From: Caballeronia sp. dw_19
GTDB taxonomy: Bacteria > Pseudomonadota > Gammaproteobacteria > Burkholderiales > Burkholderiaceae
Reading direction: 5' to 3'
DNA length: 64,000 nt
NCBI RefSeq assembly: GCF_018449515.1
Contig: NZ_JAAVUQ010000018.1
Span: forward strand, 99,502 to 163,501
The translations under genes were made by a program, and so were the position numbers. The notes under the pieces are model-generated. The model did no database searches. It was not told the DNA's origin and was given only the letters and a program-made list of their open reading frames with translations. This document shows, piece after piece, positions 53,293-62,786 of the stretch (position 1 is its first letter; each line of letters starts with the position of its first letter).

Positions 53293-53807
53293 GGTCACTC
53301 TTTCAGTCGATGAGGGGTTGCCGGCGCGAACGATGCCGCGCCGGCCTGTTTTATCTTGTTTAATCTCGGGACAGTCCTGGACAGGCGATTGAACCGGCTA
53401 GCCACGTGCCTGACAATGCGGCTTGACCTGTCCGCCCTGGGTTTGCTTCGGAGCAAACCGTGGCGTAGTCGGAACGCTGCACCCAGCCCGGTGCCGCGCA
53501 AGATTATAAGCGCGCCGTGACCAACGCCGGATTGCACGTGATTCCGGGGTTAGCGGTTGCGGGTCATGCGCTTTCGCGCCCAATCTTGCACGTTAGCGGA
53601 TGGTGTTTCGTACTCCGTACGCCGGATCTTCTAACGCGCTGCGTTGAACCTCAAAACCGGTTGGCCGGCGATTAGCGGCCCAATGTCGAAACGGCGGACA
53701 ACACTCGCCCCTCGAAGCGGTTTTCTGCTTCGATTTCCCCCGATTGCAAATCCGGCGCCAATCCGATGCCGATGCAATCCGCGATAAACGCGAAGGGTCA
53801 AGCAGTC
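53293..53807. other. gap with no visible gene
   Basis: About 510 bases between the DUF1993 gene and a minus-strand membrane protein gene. An 8-base stem (53440-53447 with 53452-53459) has a 4-base loop but no T run. Frames on both strands have no ribosome sites or motifs. The DUF1993 promoter should lie in the left part. Confidence 0.45.
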
Positions 53808-54281
53808 TTACGCAGACACGTCCGCGGCAACTTTTGAATAGTCGCAAAACTCCCGGAAATCGCTCGCTAATATCTGCAATAGCCCGGTGCCTTTACGTCC
53901 GGTGGCACGATAAAGTTCGCCGTCGCGGCGGCCTGCCTCCATGCCTTTGCCGAAAGCCTCCGAACTCATGATCGCGCTGTCGATCGATTGGGTGAACGAT
54001 GCCGGGTTATCGGGAAAAATCAATGCGATGACAAGGCCGGCGGCCACGAGCGGAACACCGGAGTCTTCAATTTGCCACGCCGCGCAGATCGGCAGGCAAA
54101 ACCCCTGAAGATAGCCAGCCAGCTTCGCTTCCAGATCAGCAGGCAGCGCGTGGTAAGCAAGTTGTGAATGTGCAATGGCGGGAAGCGTGAGCGCCGCGAC
54201 AATTGCCGCAATCTTGCGCGCCGTTGCCAGTTCTTTGGTGTCTTGCGTCACTTCATGGACTTGAAATAGCGGTTGGAACAT
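53808..54281 (-). CDS. hypothetical protein with two hydrophobic segments
   Basis: The product has 157 residues from the ATG at 54281, which has AAGGAGG eight bases ahead, a very strong ribosome site. Hydrophobic stretches lie near 24-38 (KIAAIVAALTLPAIA, possibly a signal or anchor) and 78-90 (LVAAGLVIALIFP). The C-terminal half is polar (FGKGMEAGRRDGELYRATGRKG). I do not recognise the family. It is divergent from the diguanylate cyclase gene, with a 360-base gap. Confidence 0.7.
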   Translation of the reverse strand: MFQPLFQVHEVTQDTKELATARKIAAIVAALTLPAIAHSQLAYHALPADLEAKLAGYLQGFCLPICAAWQIEDSGVPLVAAGLVIALIFPDNPASFTQSIDSAIMSSEAFGKGMEAGRRDGELYRATGRKGTGLLQILASDFREFCDYSKVAADVSA

Positions 54282-54641
54282 CGACGCCTCCTTATGAGCC
54301 TGGTTTTCCACGGAAACACCGGGTACGGGGTTGATGGAATATGATTCGTAACGCGGGAAACAGCGGTGGGGTGGCGCGTTCTCCGTTGGAAACCCGCCCG
54401 CCAATAATGGCGTGTGCATGACGGCATGGCAAATGAACCGCCGAGCCGGTAGTTAGCGGTAGTACTGATAGAGTGACGCGAGGTATGAAGCGGATAGTGA
54501 TGTTCTTCGCATGGAGGTTTGGCGGCGGGATGTCGGTCTGACATTAGTTGAGCGTGAGATCCGCGGATGCATCGAAGCTGATCCGGCGGGACCAGGGACG
54601 GGAACCGTGTCCTCTATCAAGCAGGAAAGACCGTAACCATA
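54282..54641. other. divergent gap before the diguanylate cyclase gene
   Basis: About 360 bases. It must hold promoters for the minus-strand membrane protein and the plus-strand cyclase. No clear operator or repeat was noticed. Confidence 0.4.
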
Positions 54642-56165
54642 ATGACAAAAGCAGAGCAATCCAGCTGCGTCGGCATCGTGAGCCGCATCAAGCGTGGTCT
54701 GTCGACATCCGTTGCTGTCGCTTCGTGTGGCGTTTTTATTGCAGTTGTCATGGTGGGCCTGTGCGGCGTGGTCCTGTATCAGAGTCGCCAGGATGCGCTG
54801 GAGCATACCCGCGACACGTTGCGTGATATCGCCGTCATCGCACAGCGCGATATAGAACGCAATCTCGAACTTTACGAACTGTCGCTGCAAGCCGTGGTCG
54901 ATGGGCTTCAACAAGCGGACGTGATGGCCCTGTCGCCGCACATGCGCCGCGAAGTACTCTTCGACCGCGCAGCCAGCGCGAAATATCTTGGTTCCATGCT
55001 GGTGATCGATACGCTCGGCAACGTCGTCATCGACTCCGGCAGCGACACGCCAAGAGCGGGTAATTTCAGCGACCGGCCGTATTTCACGGTTCAACGCGAC
55101 AATCCCCATGCGGGTCTCTATGTAAGCGATCCGTACCTGTCTCGCTTGCGCAACGGCACGCCAAGCATCGGCCTGAGCAGACGGCTCTCCAACCCGGACG
55201 GATCGTTTGCTGGGATCGTGCTTCTCGCGGTGAATATCGCGTATTTTCACGACTTGTTCGCCGGCTTGTCGCTGGGTCCGCGCGGATCGATTTCGCTGAT
55301 CGGAAGCGACGGCTCCATGCTGATGCGGCAGCCGTACGATCCCAGTGTTATCGGGCGAAACATCAAGGACGCCGCTACGTTCAAGCAGTTTTTATTGGCG
55401 CCGGAGGGGAGCTTCATCGAAAAGTCGTCAATCGATGGTGATCGCCGCCTGTATTGGTTTGCCAACTTTCCGCACGCGCCTCTCATCATCATGGTGGCGG
55501 CGTCCGAGACGGATATCTACGCTTCATGGCGGCGCCGTGCTCTTACGATCGGGTCGCTGATGGCCGTGTTCGGCGCGGCGTTCATTGCGCTCTCCATTTT
55601 GCTCGGGATGCAATTGCGGCGGCGCATGCGGGCTGAGTCGGCGCTGGAATTGCTCGCGAGAACGGACGGCCTGACCGGACTGAACAACCGCCGCAGTCTT
55701 GGCGAGATACTTGAACTTGAGTGGCGTCGCGCGAAACGCTCGCGGAGCGTGCTGTCGCTGCTGTTCGTCGATATCGATCGATTCAAGGCTTACAACGACA
55801 CCTACGGCCATCAGGCCGGCGACGATACCCTGGCGGCGGTCGCACGCTGTATTGCCGACAATATCCGGCGTCCGTCCGACAGCGCTGCACGGTATGGAGG
55901 AGAGGAGTTTATTGTCGTGCTTCCCGATACATCGGCGCTTGGCGCTTCGCTGATCGCGGAGAAGATCCGGTCCGCTATTTGCGCATGCCATATCGAGCAC
56001 GCGGGCAGCGAGTATGGATGCGTGACGGCCAGTATTGGCGCGGTGAGCCGTGAACCGCAAATGGACGACGATCTGACGACGGTGATCAAAGCCGCGGACG
56101 AGGCCTTATACAACGCGAAGGCGGCCGGCCGGAACAAGGTGTCGAGTGCTGAGTCAGAGGCGTGA
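54642..56165 (+). CDS. membrane diguanylate cyclase with a Cache sensor domain
   Basis: The product has 507 residues. A first membrane helix (about 24-46) leads to a periplasmic double-Cache domain (about 47-280; LVIDTLGNVVIDSGSD, DRPYFTVQRDNPHAGLYVSDPY), then a second helix (about 288-310) and a GGDEF domain (about 330-500). The active site reads RYGGEEF, so the enzyme should make cyclic di-GMP from two GTP. RPSD lies exactly five residues before it and fits the inhibitory I-site RxxD. It would turn an outside small-molecule signal into cyclic di-GMP, the ligand of the YcgR-type protein at 7.6 kb. The ribosome site is weak (AGGA about 15 bases ahead). Confidence 0.93.
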   Translation: MTKAEQSSCVGIVSRIKRGLSTSVAVASCGVFIAVVMVGLCGVVLYQSRQDALEHTRDTLRDIAVIAQRDIERNLELYELSLQAVVDGLQQADVMALSPHMRREVLFDRAASAKYLGSMLVIDTLGNVVIDSGSDTPRAGNFSDRPYFTVQRDNPHAGLYVSDPYLSRLRNGTPSIGLSRRLSNPDGSFAGIVLLAVNIAYFHDLFAGLSLGPRGSISLIGSDGSMLMRQPYDPSVIGRNIKDAATFKQFLLAPEGSFIEKSSIDGDRRLYWFANFPHAPLIIMVAASETDIYASWRRRALTIGSLMAVFGAAFIALSILLGMQLRRRMRAESALELLARTDGLTGLNNRRSLGEILELEWRRAKRSRSVLSLLFVDIDRFKAYNDTYGHQAGDDTLAAVARCIADNIRRPSDSAARYGGEEFIVVLPDTSALGASLIAEKIRSAICACHIEHAGSEYGCVTASIGAVSREPQMDDDLTTVIKAADEALYNAKAAGRNKVSSAESEA

Positions 56166-56196
56166 TGCGTTCGATCACGACCGCAGTTTATTCAAC

Positions 56197-56230
56197 GGCG
56201 GTTCCCGCGCATCGGGGCGCGGGAACCGCC
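56197..56230. terminator. hairpin between convergent genes
   Basis: A perfect 14-base stem (56197-56210 with 56217-56230) with a 6-base loop lies between the cyclase and the DUF4148 gene. There is no long T run. It probably ends both transcripts. Confidence 0.7.
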
Positions 56231-56288
56231 CGATCAGTTCGGGCTTTCGCCGGAAACCAGCGGCTGACTTGATTAACGGGTGTCCATC

Positions 56289-56609
56289 TTAACGGGTGTA
56301 CATCGCGTTCCAGTCAGCGGCCGATACGCCGGGGCGACCCGAAGCCGATGTGCCGTTGGCGCTGCCGCCATAGCTGGTTGCTGCGCCGGTCGCCGCGCTG
56401 TGTTGAACGGCAATGCGTGCTTCCGCAGCCTGGATGTCCTCGGGATAACGCGTGTTATCGCCATCACCCGCGTGATACCCGGCTTGTGCAAGCTGGTTCA
56501 GTTCCGCGCGAACTTGCGCACGGGTGACCGGCGCGTTCGACTGAGCGAACGATGCAACAGGTGCGGAAAGCACGGCTACGGCAATAACGGCTTGAATCAG
56601 GGACTTCAT
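56289..56609 (-). CDS. DUF4148-family exported protein
   Basis: The product has 106 residues with a cleavable signal (MKSLIQAVIAVAVLSAPVAS, cut near SFAQ). The VTRAQVRAELNQLAQAGYHAGDGDNTRYPEDIQAAEARI block is the DUF4148 domain. These small periplasmic proteins are numerous in Burkholderiales and uncharacterised. The ATG has GAGAGGTAA ahead. It stands alone. Confidence 0.93.
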   Translation of the reverse strand: MKSLIQAVIAVAVLSAPVASFAQSNAPVTRAQVRAELNQLAQAGYHAGDGDNTRYPEDIQAAEARIAVQHSAATGAATSYGGSANGTSASGRPGVSAADWNAMYTR

Positions 56610-56699
56610 GATGACTTACCTCTCGTTTAGGTCTTGGTCCGGTGCGAGCAGTCTTGTTCGCAACCGGTGACTCAAGTCTAGGTAAGCGCACCTTTAAGA

Positions 56700-57701
56700 T
56701 TAAGATATCTGTCCGGAAGGCATTGTTATGAAATCGGGTGGGAAAGTTTCGTCGGCCTTGACTGACTTGGTGCTGGCGACATGCGCGAGAACCGCTTCAT
56801 CGCGCGCGATCATGGCGGGCAGGTAAGTGCGCAGGAAATCAATCCACGTTCGCGTCTTTGCATCGACGAAGCGGCGTGACGCGTAAAGCGCATAGATATT
56901 CGTCTTCTGCAAAATGTGCTGGTCCAGGATGCGGACCAGCGAGCCGTTGCGCAAGCCCTCTACGGCGGCATACAGCGGCAGCATGCCGATGCCAAGGCCT
57001 TCGCGAATCGCCACCGCGAGCGACTCTGCAATATTCACTTGCACCGGGCCGCTTATGTTCATCGTCTGAACGCCGTCGGGACCGTCGAGTGTCCACTCAT
57101 TGGCCGGAAATGCAGGCGTATGCAGCGTCAGGCACTGATGCTGCGCGAGATCAGCAGGCCGCTCGGGCATACCCTGCAAACGTACATACTCAGGCGATGC
57201 GCACAAGATGCTGAAGGTGGCGCCGAGCGGCTGCGAAACCATCTCGGAGTCGGGCAGCGACGCCGCCGAGATGATCGCCACGTCGCTGGTTCCCTCGAAC
57301 AAATCAGGCATGCGTTGCGACAGTGTCAGGTCGACCGAGACGTCCGGATATTGCCGCCGATACTGCGCAATCGCCGGCAGCACGTAATGCTGTCCGATGC
57401 TCGCGAAGCTGAACATGCGCAACGTCCCGGACGGATGTTCGTGCGCGCAGCTTGCCTCTTCTTCAGCACCGTCTATGTCTGCAAGGATCTGCAGGCATCG
57501 TTTCAGATAACGCTCGCCCGCTGTCGTGAGCGAGAGCTTGCGGGTGGAGCGCGTCATGAGGCGAGTGCGCAGATGCTCTTCAAGTTCGGAGACGGCACGT
57601 GACATTGCGCCGGTGCTTGAATTCATGCTGAGCGCGGCTGCCGTGAAGCTGCCCGATTCGACCACGCGCGCAAAGACGCGCATGTTTTGTAGCGTATCCA
57701 T
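56700..57701 (-). CDS. LysR-family transcriptional regulator
   Basis: The product has 333 residues from the ATG at 57701 (AAGG ahead). The winged helix is at 1-60 (MDTLQNMRVFARVVESGSFTAAAL then SRAVSELEEHLRTRL), and the ligand domain at about 88-300 (GTLRMFSFASIGQHYVLPAI, GLGIGMLPLYAAV). It is of the CrgA/DmlR-like subgroup by its short ligand domain motifs. It is divergent from the FUSC-type efflux gene with 212 bases between, and LysR proteins often control the divergent gene. The inducer is unknown; aromatic acids are a common choice with such efflux proteins. Confidence 0.93.
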   Translation of the reverse strand: MDTLQNMRVFARVVESGSFTAAALSMNSSTGAMSRAVSELEEHLRTRLMTRSTRKLSLTTAGERYLKRCLQILADIDGAEEEASCAHEHPSGTLRMFSFASIGQHYVLPAIAQYRRQYPDVSVDLTLSQRMPDLFEGTSDVAIISAASLPDSEMVSQPLGATFSILCASPEYVRLQGMPERPADLAQHQCLTLHTPAFPANEWTLDGPDGVQTMNISGPVQVNIAESLAVAIREGLGIGMLPLYAAVEGLRNGSLVRILDQHILQKTNIYALYASRRFVDAKTRTWIDFLRTYLPAMIARDEAVLAHVASTKSVKADETFPPDFITMPSGQIS

Positions 57702-57913
57702 CAGAACCTTGTGTTGGCGAAGAGGGCCGAATTGTCTGCCTGCGGCACGCAGACATTGTTGCGAAATCCGGAGAAGCGGGTTGTGGCGCGGCGGCTTAAT
57801 CCGGCGACGCCGGCTCCATACAATCGGCACCTTCGCATGGCGGCTCGCGTGATTGCATGAAGCACGCCCGAGCTGCCCGCGCCTAACGCTGGCCCAAGGA
57901 AACGTGCTGGTTC

Positions 57914-60040
57914 ATGAACGACGAAGAGGTGCCCGAGAGCGCGTTGGATCGGGTGAAAGATGCCGCCCGCGACTGGCTCGCGACCGCTGCGCCCAGCTGG
58001 CTGCATCTGCTGAAAACATTCATGGCCGTCGCGAGCGCGATGGGCCTCGCGATGCTGCTTCAGTTGCCGCAGCCTCGTGTTGCGATGACCACGGCCGTCG
58101 TGCTCATGCAACCGCTGGCGGGCATGGTGCTCGCAAAAAGCGTCTACCGGTTGTTCGGCACGCTGCTGGGTGCGGTCGCGGCTCTGGTGCTCGGAGGGGT
58201 GTTTGTGCAGCAGCCAGAGGCCTACATGGCCGGTCTGACTGGATGGGTTGCCGTCTGTACGGCGCTGGCTGTGAGGTATCGTCACTTTAGGTGGTACGGC
58301 TTCGTGCTGGCAGGGTACACGGCGGCGCTGATTGGCATACCGGCCGTGGACGATCCGAACGGTTTGTTGCTCGCCTCGTTGAACCGCACAGCCGAAGTCA
58401 CGCTCGGCATATTGTGTTCAGGCGCGATCAGCGCGCTCATGATGCCTTTGCGCGCGAGCGCCGTATTCGCGGCGGGTTTGCGTCGGCGGGATGAGGATTT
58501 TAAAGCTTTCGCGGCAAACGTGCTCGGCCGCAGCGTTGGGCGAGGCGCGTTCGAGCAGCGCTTTGGCGCGTGGGTCGATGAAACCATTGCCCTCGATGCC
58601 CAGCTTCGTTACGCCGCGTATGAGACGCCGGCCATGCGTGCACAAAGCCGTCGTCTTGCGCGGCTCAACAGCGAATTCCTCGATGCCTGCGCGCGCCTGC
58701 ATGGGTTGCATCAGTTGCTCAGGCGTATGTTGGCGAACGATGGCGCCACGCTGATCACCCTTATCTCCGCGCATCTCGACACGCTTGCGATTCTCTTACG
58801 AACGCATGACAGCCTTAACCACGAAGCGGAGTTCACCGGGGCCTTGCAGCGCTTCCGGGCCGGTATGCAGGAGACCATCCGCACCGCACGCGCACGGATG
58901 GAGTCGGACGTTCCCGCACTGCTGCCCGATTTCGATACCGCCATCGAACTGCTGTTTCGTTTCGTCGATGACTTCGCCCGGTACACCCGCACGCATGCCG
59001 CCTGGAAACACGACGAGCCGCTCGCGCTTCCTGATCGCGTAACCTATCCGCACGTGGCGCGCACGCATCTCAGTGTCGTGCTTGCCTCGTTCGTGCGGAC
59101 CGCAACGACGGTCGCGCTGATCGGCAGCTTCTGGATTGCAACAGCATGGCCCAGCGGTGGCATGGCCGTGATTGCGGCCACGCTCGCTTGCGGTTTGTGC
59201 GCGACCTCTGCACGGCCGTCCCGGCTCGCGTTGCAAATGGCTGCCGGTGCGGCGCTTGCCGTGGTCGTTGGCTGTGGGCTGACACGTTATGTATATCCCG
59301 CCATCGATGGCTTCGCGTTGCTGTGCGCGGTCCTCGCGCCAGTCGTCGTGCTGGGCGCTTATGTGGCGTCGCATCGGCATGGTGGCGGCTTTGGGACGGG
59401 GTTTCTCGTGTTCTTTTGCTTGCTCGCGGGGCCGGACAATGTCACGAGCTATGCCCCGGAGACGTTGATGAATAACGGCGTTGCAGTGGTCCTCGCGTTG
59501 CTGGCCGCGTCGCTCTGCTTCGCGCTGGTCTGTCCGCCCAATGCCGCATGGCTTGTTGAAAGAACTCAACGCGAGCTGCGGGCTCAGGTAGCGCGCGCAT
59601 GCCACGGTAGGCTCGTTGGATTGAATCATCGTTTTCACGCAAGCACGCACGACTTGATGTACCAGTTGCGTGGCTTGCTTGCCGACAGGTCGCGGGAACA
59701 TCGGCGCGCGTTGCGATGGATGCTGGCGACACTCGAAGTGGGCCAGGCGGTTATCGATCTGCGTGAAGCGGCGTCCGGCGTCTCCATCGATGAACAAGGG
59801 CACTGGCGCGCGGCCATGCTGTCCTTCCGGCAGGCAGTTTCGCTGCTCTTCACCGCGCCAACCGATCAGCATCGGCTTCAGGCGCTTGGGGCAGTGGTGT
59901 CGGCGCTCGAAGCGGCGCAACAAAGCCTTGGGATGGGTGTTGCGCATGGCCACGGGCGCGAAGTGGGGCGCATGGTGGCGTCGCTACATTCCATTCGCAC
60001 GGCGTTGCTCGATCGCGATGCGCCGTTCCATCGGCGCTGA
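57914..60040 (+). CDS. FUSC-family inner-membrane efflux protein
   Basis: The product has 708 residues in a duplicated pattern: about five or six membrane segments near 35-170, a long cytoplasmic part (about 180-385), then a second cluster (about 395-550) and a cytoplasmic C terminus. RVAMTTAVVLMQPLAGMVLAKSVYRLFGTLLG near the first cluster is typical of the fusaric-acid-resistance/AaeB-like family. Such proteins export aromatic acids or act in envelope stress; many work with a membrane fusion partner, which is not encoded here. A LysR regulator is divergent. Confidence 0.88.
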   Translation: MNDEEVPESALDRVKDAARDWLATAAPSWLHLLKTFMAVASAMGLAMLLQLPQPRVAMTTAVVLMQPLAGMVLAKSVYRLFGTLLGAVAALVLGGVFVQQPEAYMAGLTGWVAVCTALAVRYRHFRWYGFVLAGYTAALIGIPAVDDPNGLLLASLNRTAEVTLGILCSGAISALMMPLRASAVFAAGLRRRDEDFKAFAANVLGRSVGRGAFEQRFGAWVDETIALDAQLRYAAYETPAMRAQSRRLARLNSEFLDACARLHGLHQLLRRMLANDGATLITLISAHLDTLAILLRTHDSLNHEAEFTGALQRFRAGMQETIRTARARMESDVPALLPDFDTAIELLFRFVDDFARYTRTHAAWKHDEPLALPDRVTYPHVARTHLSVVLASFVRTATTVALIGSFWIATAWPSGGMAVIAATLACGLCATSARPSRLALQMAAGAALAVVVGCGLTRYVYPAIDGFALLCAVLAPVVVLGAYVASHRHGGGFGTGFLVFFCLLAGPDNVTSYAPETLMNNGVAVVLALLAASLCFALVCPPNAAWLVERTQRELRAQVARACHGRLVGLNHRFHASTHDLMYQLRGLLADRSREHRRALRWMLATLEVGQAVIDLREAASGVSIDEQGHWRAAMLSFRQAVSLLFTAPTDQHRLQALGAVVSALEAAQQSLGMGVAHGHGREVGRMVASLHSIRTALLDRDAPFHRR

Positions 60041-60202
60041 CCGGCGTGGTCCGCGCCGTGGCAAATAGTCGTGTGCCTATTGTCCGCAGATGAGGAAGGG
60101 TGCGTTACACCACGGCCCCTTAATCAACCCATCACACAGTCATATATTTCCCTCGGCGGCGAATTGATTGCTGCATGCAAGTAATGAAACAGGGAACATG
60201 AA

Positions 60203-60454
60203 ATGAAATTATTGAAGAGTGCGCTGGTGGTTTGTTCGTGGTTTGTCCTGTCGGCTGCCTATGCGCAATCGGGCTCGGTGAGTGCGGCGGCCGCGGCAAA
60301 CACGCAAGCGGCGCAACAGGATCAGCGAACGGTTGCAACCGATACAGCCGGCGCGGCAGTTCGCGAAGTACCCCAGGTATCTCATGTGGCGCGCAAGCCG
60401 GACGAATGCGTTGGACCCGCCAGCTATTGCAGCCTTTTCTTCGGCGGAAGCTGA
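60203..60454 (+). CDS. small exported protein, unknown
   Basis: The product has 83 residues with a clear signal peptide (MKLLKSALVVCSWFVLSAAYA, cut after AYA). The mature part is rich in alanine and glutamine, then ends KPDECVGPASYCSLFFGGS with two cysteines that could pair. GGGAAC lies ahead of the ATG. Small periplasmic proteins of this layout are common in Burkholderia relatives, and none is characterised. It precedes the CoA-transferase gene by 90 bases but is unlikely to be functionally linked. Confidence 0.72.
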   Translation: MKLLKSALVVCSWFVLSAAYAQSGSVSAAAAANTQAAQQDQRTVATDTAGAAVREVPQVSHVARKPDECVGPASYCSLFFGGS

Positions 60455-60544
60455 TCTGCGCGACGTCCCGGCAAGCGCCCGCGTCGCCGCTCATCTGACC
60501 AGAACGAACGCACCCTGCGATCGACGGTCCTGAGGAACATTCAA

Positions 60545-62041
60545 ATGGTCGAAGACCGCATTCATTGCAAAGCACTGCTCAGTAAAATCATGTCGAGTGC
60601 CGACGCCGCGCAGTTGATTCATGACGGCATGGTGGTCGGTATGAGCGGTTTCACGCGCGCCGGGGATGCCAAGGCGGTGCCCGCAGCGCTTGCCGAGCGC
60701 GCGCAACGCGAAAGCCAGCCGTTGCGCATCACGCTGATCACGGGCGCTTCGCTCGGACACAACACAGACAAGATCCTGACCGAGGCAGGTGTGCTGGCGC
60801 GAAGACTGCCGTTTCAGGTTGACAGTACGCTGCGCCGCGCGATCAACGACGGCCGGGTGATGTACGTCGACCAGCATCTGTCCGAGACGGTGGAACTGCT
60901 TCGCACGAATCGCCTCGGGTCGATGGACATCGCGATCATCGAGGCTGCCGCCATCACGGAGACCGGCGGCATTGTCCCGACCACGTCCATTGGCAATTCA
61001 GCGACGTTCGCCGCTTGCGCGCAGAAGGTGATCATCGAAATCAATCTGGCGCAGCCCGCCTCGCTTGAAGGCTTGCACGACATCTGGCTGCCGGCTGACA
61101 GGCCGCTTCGCGAGCCTCTGCCCATTGTGCGTCCTGATCAGCGCATCGGCACGCAGTCGATCGATGTAACGCCCGGGAAGATTGCCGCGATCGTTGTGAC
61201 CCACTGCCCGGACAGTCCCTCCACGGTCGAGAAACCCGACGAGGACACCGCGCGCATTGCGGGCCATTTGATTGAGTTTTTTCAGCACGAAGTGTCGCGC
61301 GGGCGCCTGCCTCGAACGCTGCCGCCATTGCAGGCGGGCATTGGCACGATCGCCAACGCGGTGCTGTCCGGCTTCGCAAGCTCGCCTTTCGACGCGCTGA
61401 CGATCTATTCCGAAGTGTTGCAGGACTCGGCCTTCGAACTGATGGATGCAGGCAAGGTCGCGTTCGCCTCCGGCGCGTCGATCACGTTGTCACAAGACCG
61501 TCAACGGCAGGTCTTCGATAACCTCTCGCGCTACCGCGACAAGCTGGTGTTGCGCCCTCAGGAGGTCAGCAACCATCCGGAGGTGATCCGGCGGCTCGGG
61601 CTGATTGCGATCAACACGGCGCTCGAAGCCGATATCTATGGCAACGTGAATTCCACCCATGCAGGCGGCACGCACATGATGAACGGGATTGGCGGCTCGG
61701 GAGACTTCGCGCGTAATGCGGCCTATGCCATTTTCGCAACCAAGTCCATGGCGAAGAACGGTGCGATCTCCAGCATCGTGCCGATGGTGCCGCATTGCGA
61801 TCACAACGAGCATGACGTCGATGTGATCGTGACGGAAATGGGGCTGGCCGATCTGACGGGCCTGGCGCCGCGCGAGCGGGCGCTGCAGATTATCGAGCAC
61901 TGTGCGCACCCGTCGTATCGTGACCTGCTGCGCGACTATTACCGCGACGCGCTGAGATTCGGCGGGCACACGCCGCACGACCTGGCGACCGCGTTCGGTC
62001 TGCACATGCGGTTCGCCGAGACCGGAACAATGAGGCTTTAA
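60545..62041 (+). CDS. acetyl-CoA hydrolase/transferase family protein (succinate-CoA transferase type)
   Basis: The product has 498 residues, matching succinyl-CoA:acetate CoA-transferases. MVVGMSGFTRAGDAKAVP near residue 28, ITLITGASLGHNTD near 62 and QAGIGTIANAVLSGF near 264 form the two CoA-transferase halves. LTIYSEVLQDSAFEL near 287 holds the expected catalytic glutamate, and HCDHNEHDVDVIVTEMGLADLTGL near 415 is a strong family block. It would move CoA between succinate and acetate or propionate. The gene is monocistronic here. Confidence 0.92.
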   Translation: MVEDRIHCKALLSKIMSSADAAQLIHDGMVVGMSGFTRAGDAKAVPAALAERAQRESQPLRITLITGASLGHNTDKILTEAGVLARRLPFQVDSTLRRAINDGRVMYVDQHLSETVELLRTNRLGSMDIAIIEAAAITETGGIVPTTSIGNSATFAACAQKVIIEINLAQPASLEGLHDIWLPADRPLREPLPIVRPDQRIGTQSIDVTPGKIAAIVVTHCPDSPSTVEKPDEDTARIAGHLIEFFQHEVSRGRLPRTLPPLQAGIGTIANAVLSGFASSPFDALTIYSEVLQDSAFELMDAGKVAFASGASITLSQDRQRQVFDNLSRYRDKLVLRPQEVSNHPEVIRRLGLIAINTALEADIYGNVNSTHAGGTHMMNGIGGSGDFARNAAYAIFATKSMAKNGAISSIVPMVPHCDHNEHDVDVIVTEMGLADLTGLAPRERALQIIEHCAHPSYRDLLRDYYRDALRFGGHTPHDLATAFGLHMRFAETGTMRL

Positions 62042-62786
62042 TGGTCGTGGATACCTGTCTACGCTGGTTGTGTTAACGGGTGATATTTATTTAAGTTTTT
62101 GGAACATTTTCACTTCGCTGTCGCACGCGTTGATGACCGTCACGCTCAAAAAAAAACTTATCACACGGGTTATCAACGTAGACCTGTCGGCGTGAGGATC
62201 AAGCGTGGCGCCGATGATGATCGCGCAAATCGCCTCAGCTTCAGGTTCGACGGCGTGAACAAGTCCATCGGTGCGTCCGACGATCATTTCCTGGTGCGTC
62301 TGCCGCTGGCGCCCGGCAAGTACGTGACTCGTGATGTCACCGGCCATAGCGGAATTTCCCGTTTCACGGCTTCCTTTTCGATCGCGTGAACTCAGCGGCT
62401 GGCGGACCAGCGCGCCGCGCATCGACCCGACCGACGCGTTCACGATACTGCTGAGTGCCGTGCTCATTTCCTGTATAAGGTGATGCGAACGTGTCGTACG
62501 TCGCGGCCCATGCAATGAAGTTTGACAACATGACCACATTCAGCTCCTGAGAGATATCGACATCCGGGGCGAAGCCTGTCAAAGTCGCTTCGCCGCGCAT
62601 TTGGGGTGACCTCTTGCGGAAGCCTCCGGCATCATGTGTTCGAGTCGGGCACATTGTCGGAAACCAATAGCCGGTAAACTAAATCAAGCATCGGGTTCGC
62701 CGTGCGGCTCGTGCGGCCGAATCCACTGTTGGGTGTCTGGAACGCGCGTTCAGGCACGGCCAGGATATTCTTGTCAGGAACACGAA
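62042..62786. other. gap with a gene fragment and no confident gene
   Basis: About 745 bases between the CoA-transferase and permease genes. It contains the plus-strand fragment at 62099-62389 described separately. On the minus strand a frame around 62440-62560 reads naturally in places (MLSNFIAWAATYDTFASPY; in another frame MSTALSSIVNASVGSMRGAL) but shifts between frames and has no clear start. Remnants of one or more decayed genes are likely. Confidence 0.4.
62099..62389 (+). pseudogene. probable C-terminal gene fragment
   Basis: The last 52 or so codons read like a real domain end: RLSFRFDGVNKSIGAS, then HFLVRLPLAPGKYVTRDVTG and a stop after FTASFSIA. The pattern of beta strands and the LPLAPGKY turn resembles a small beta-sandwich. 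The codons before it (62099-62235) do not. There is no ATG start or ribosome site; the only candidate is a TTG. I take it as a truncated gene, though a short real gene cannot be excluded. Confidence 0.35.

Noticed and set aside
53440..53459. An 8-base stem as a terminator of the DUF1993 region
   Set aside because: There is no T run, it lies upstream of the DUF1993 gene rather than after a gene, and such short stems are common in GC-rich DNA.
58796..59953. A 385-codon minus-strand frame opposite the FUSC gene
   Set aside because: Its arginine- and histidine-rich composition is typical of an antisense shadow; the plus-strand gene has clear membrane segments and family likeness.
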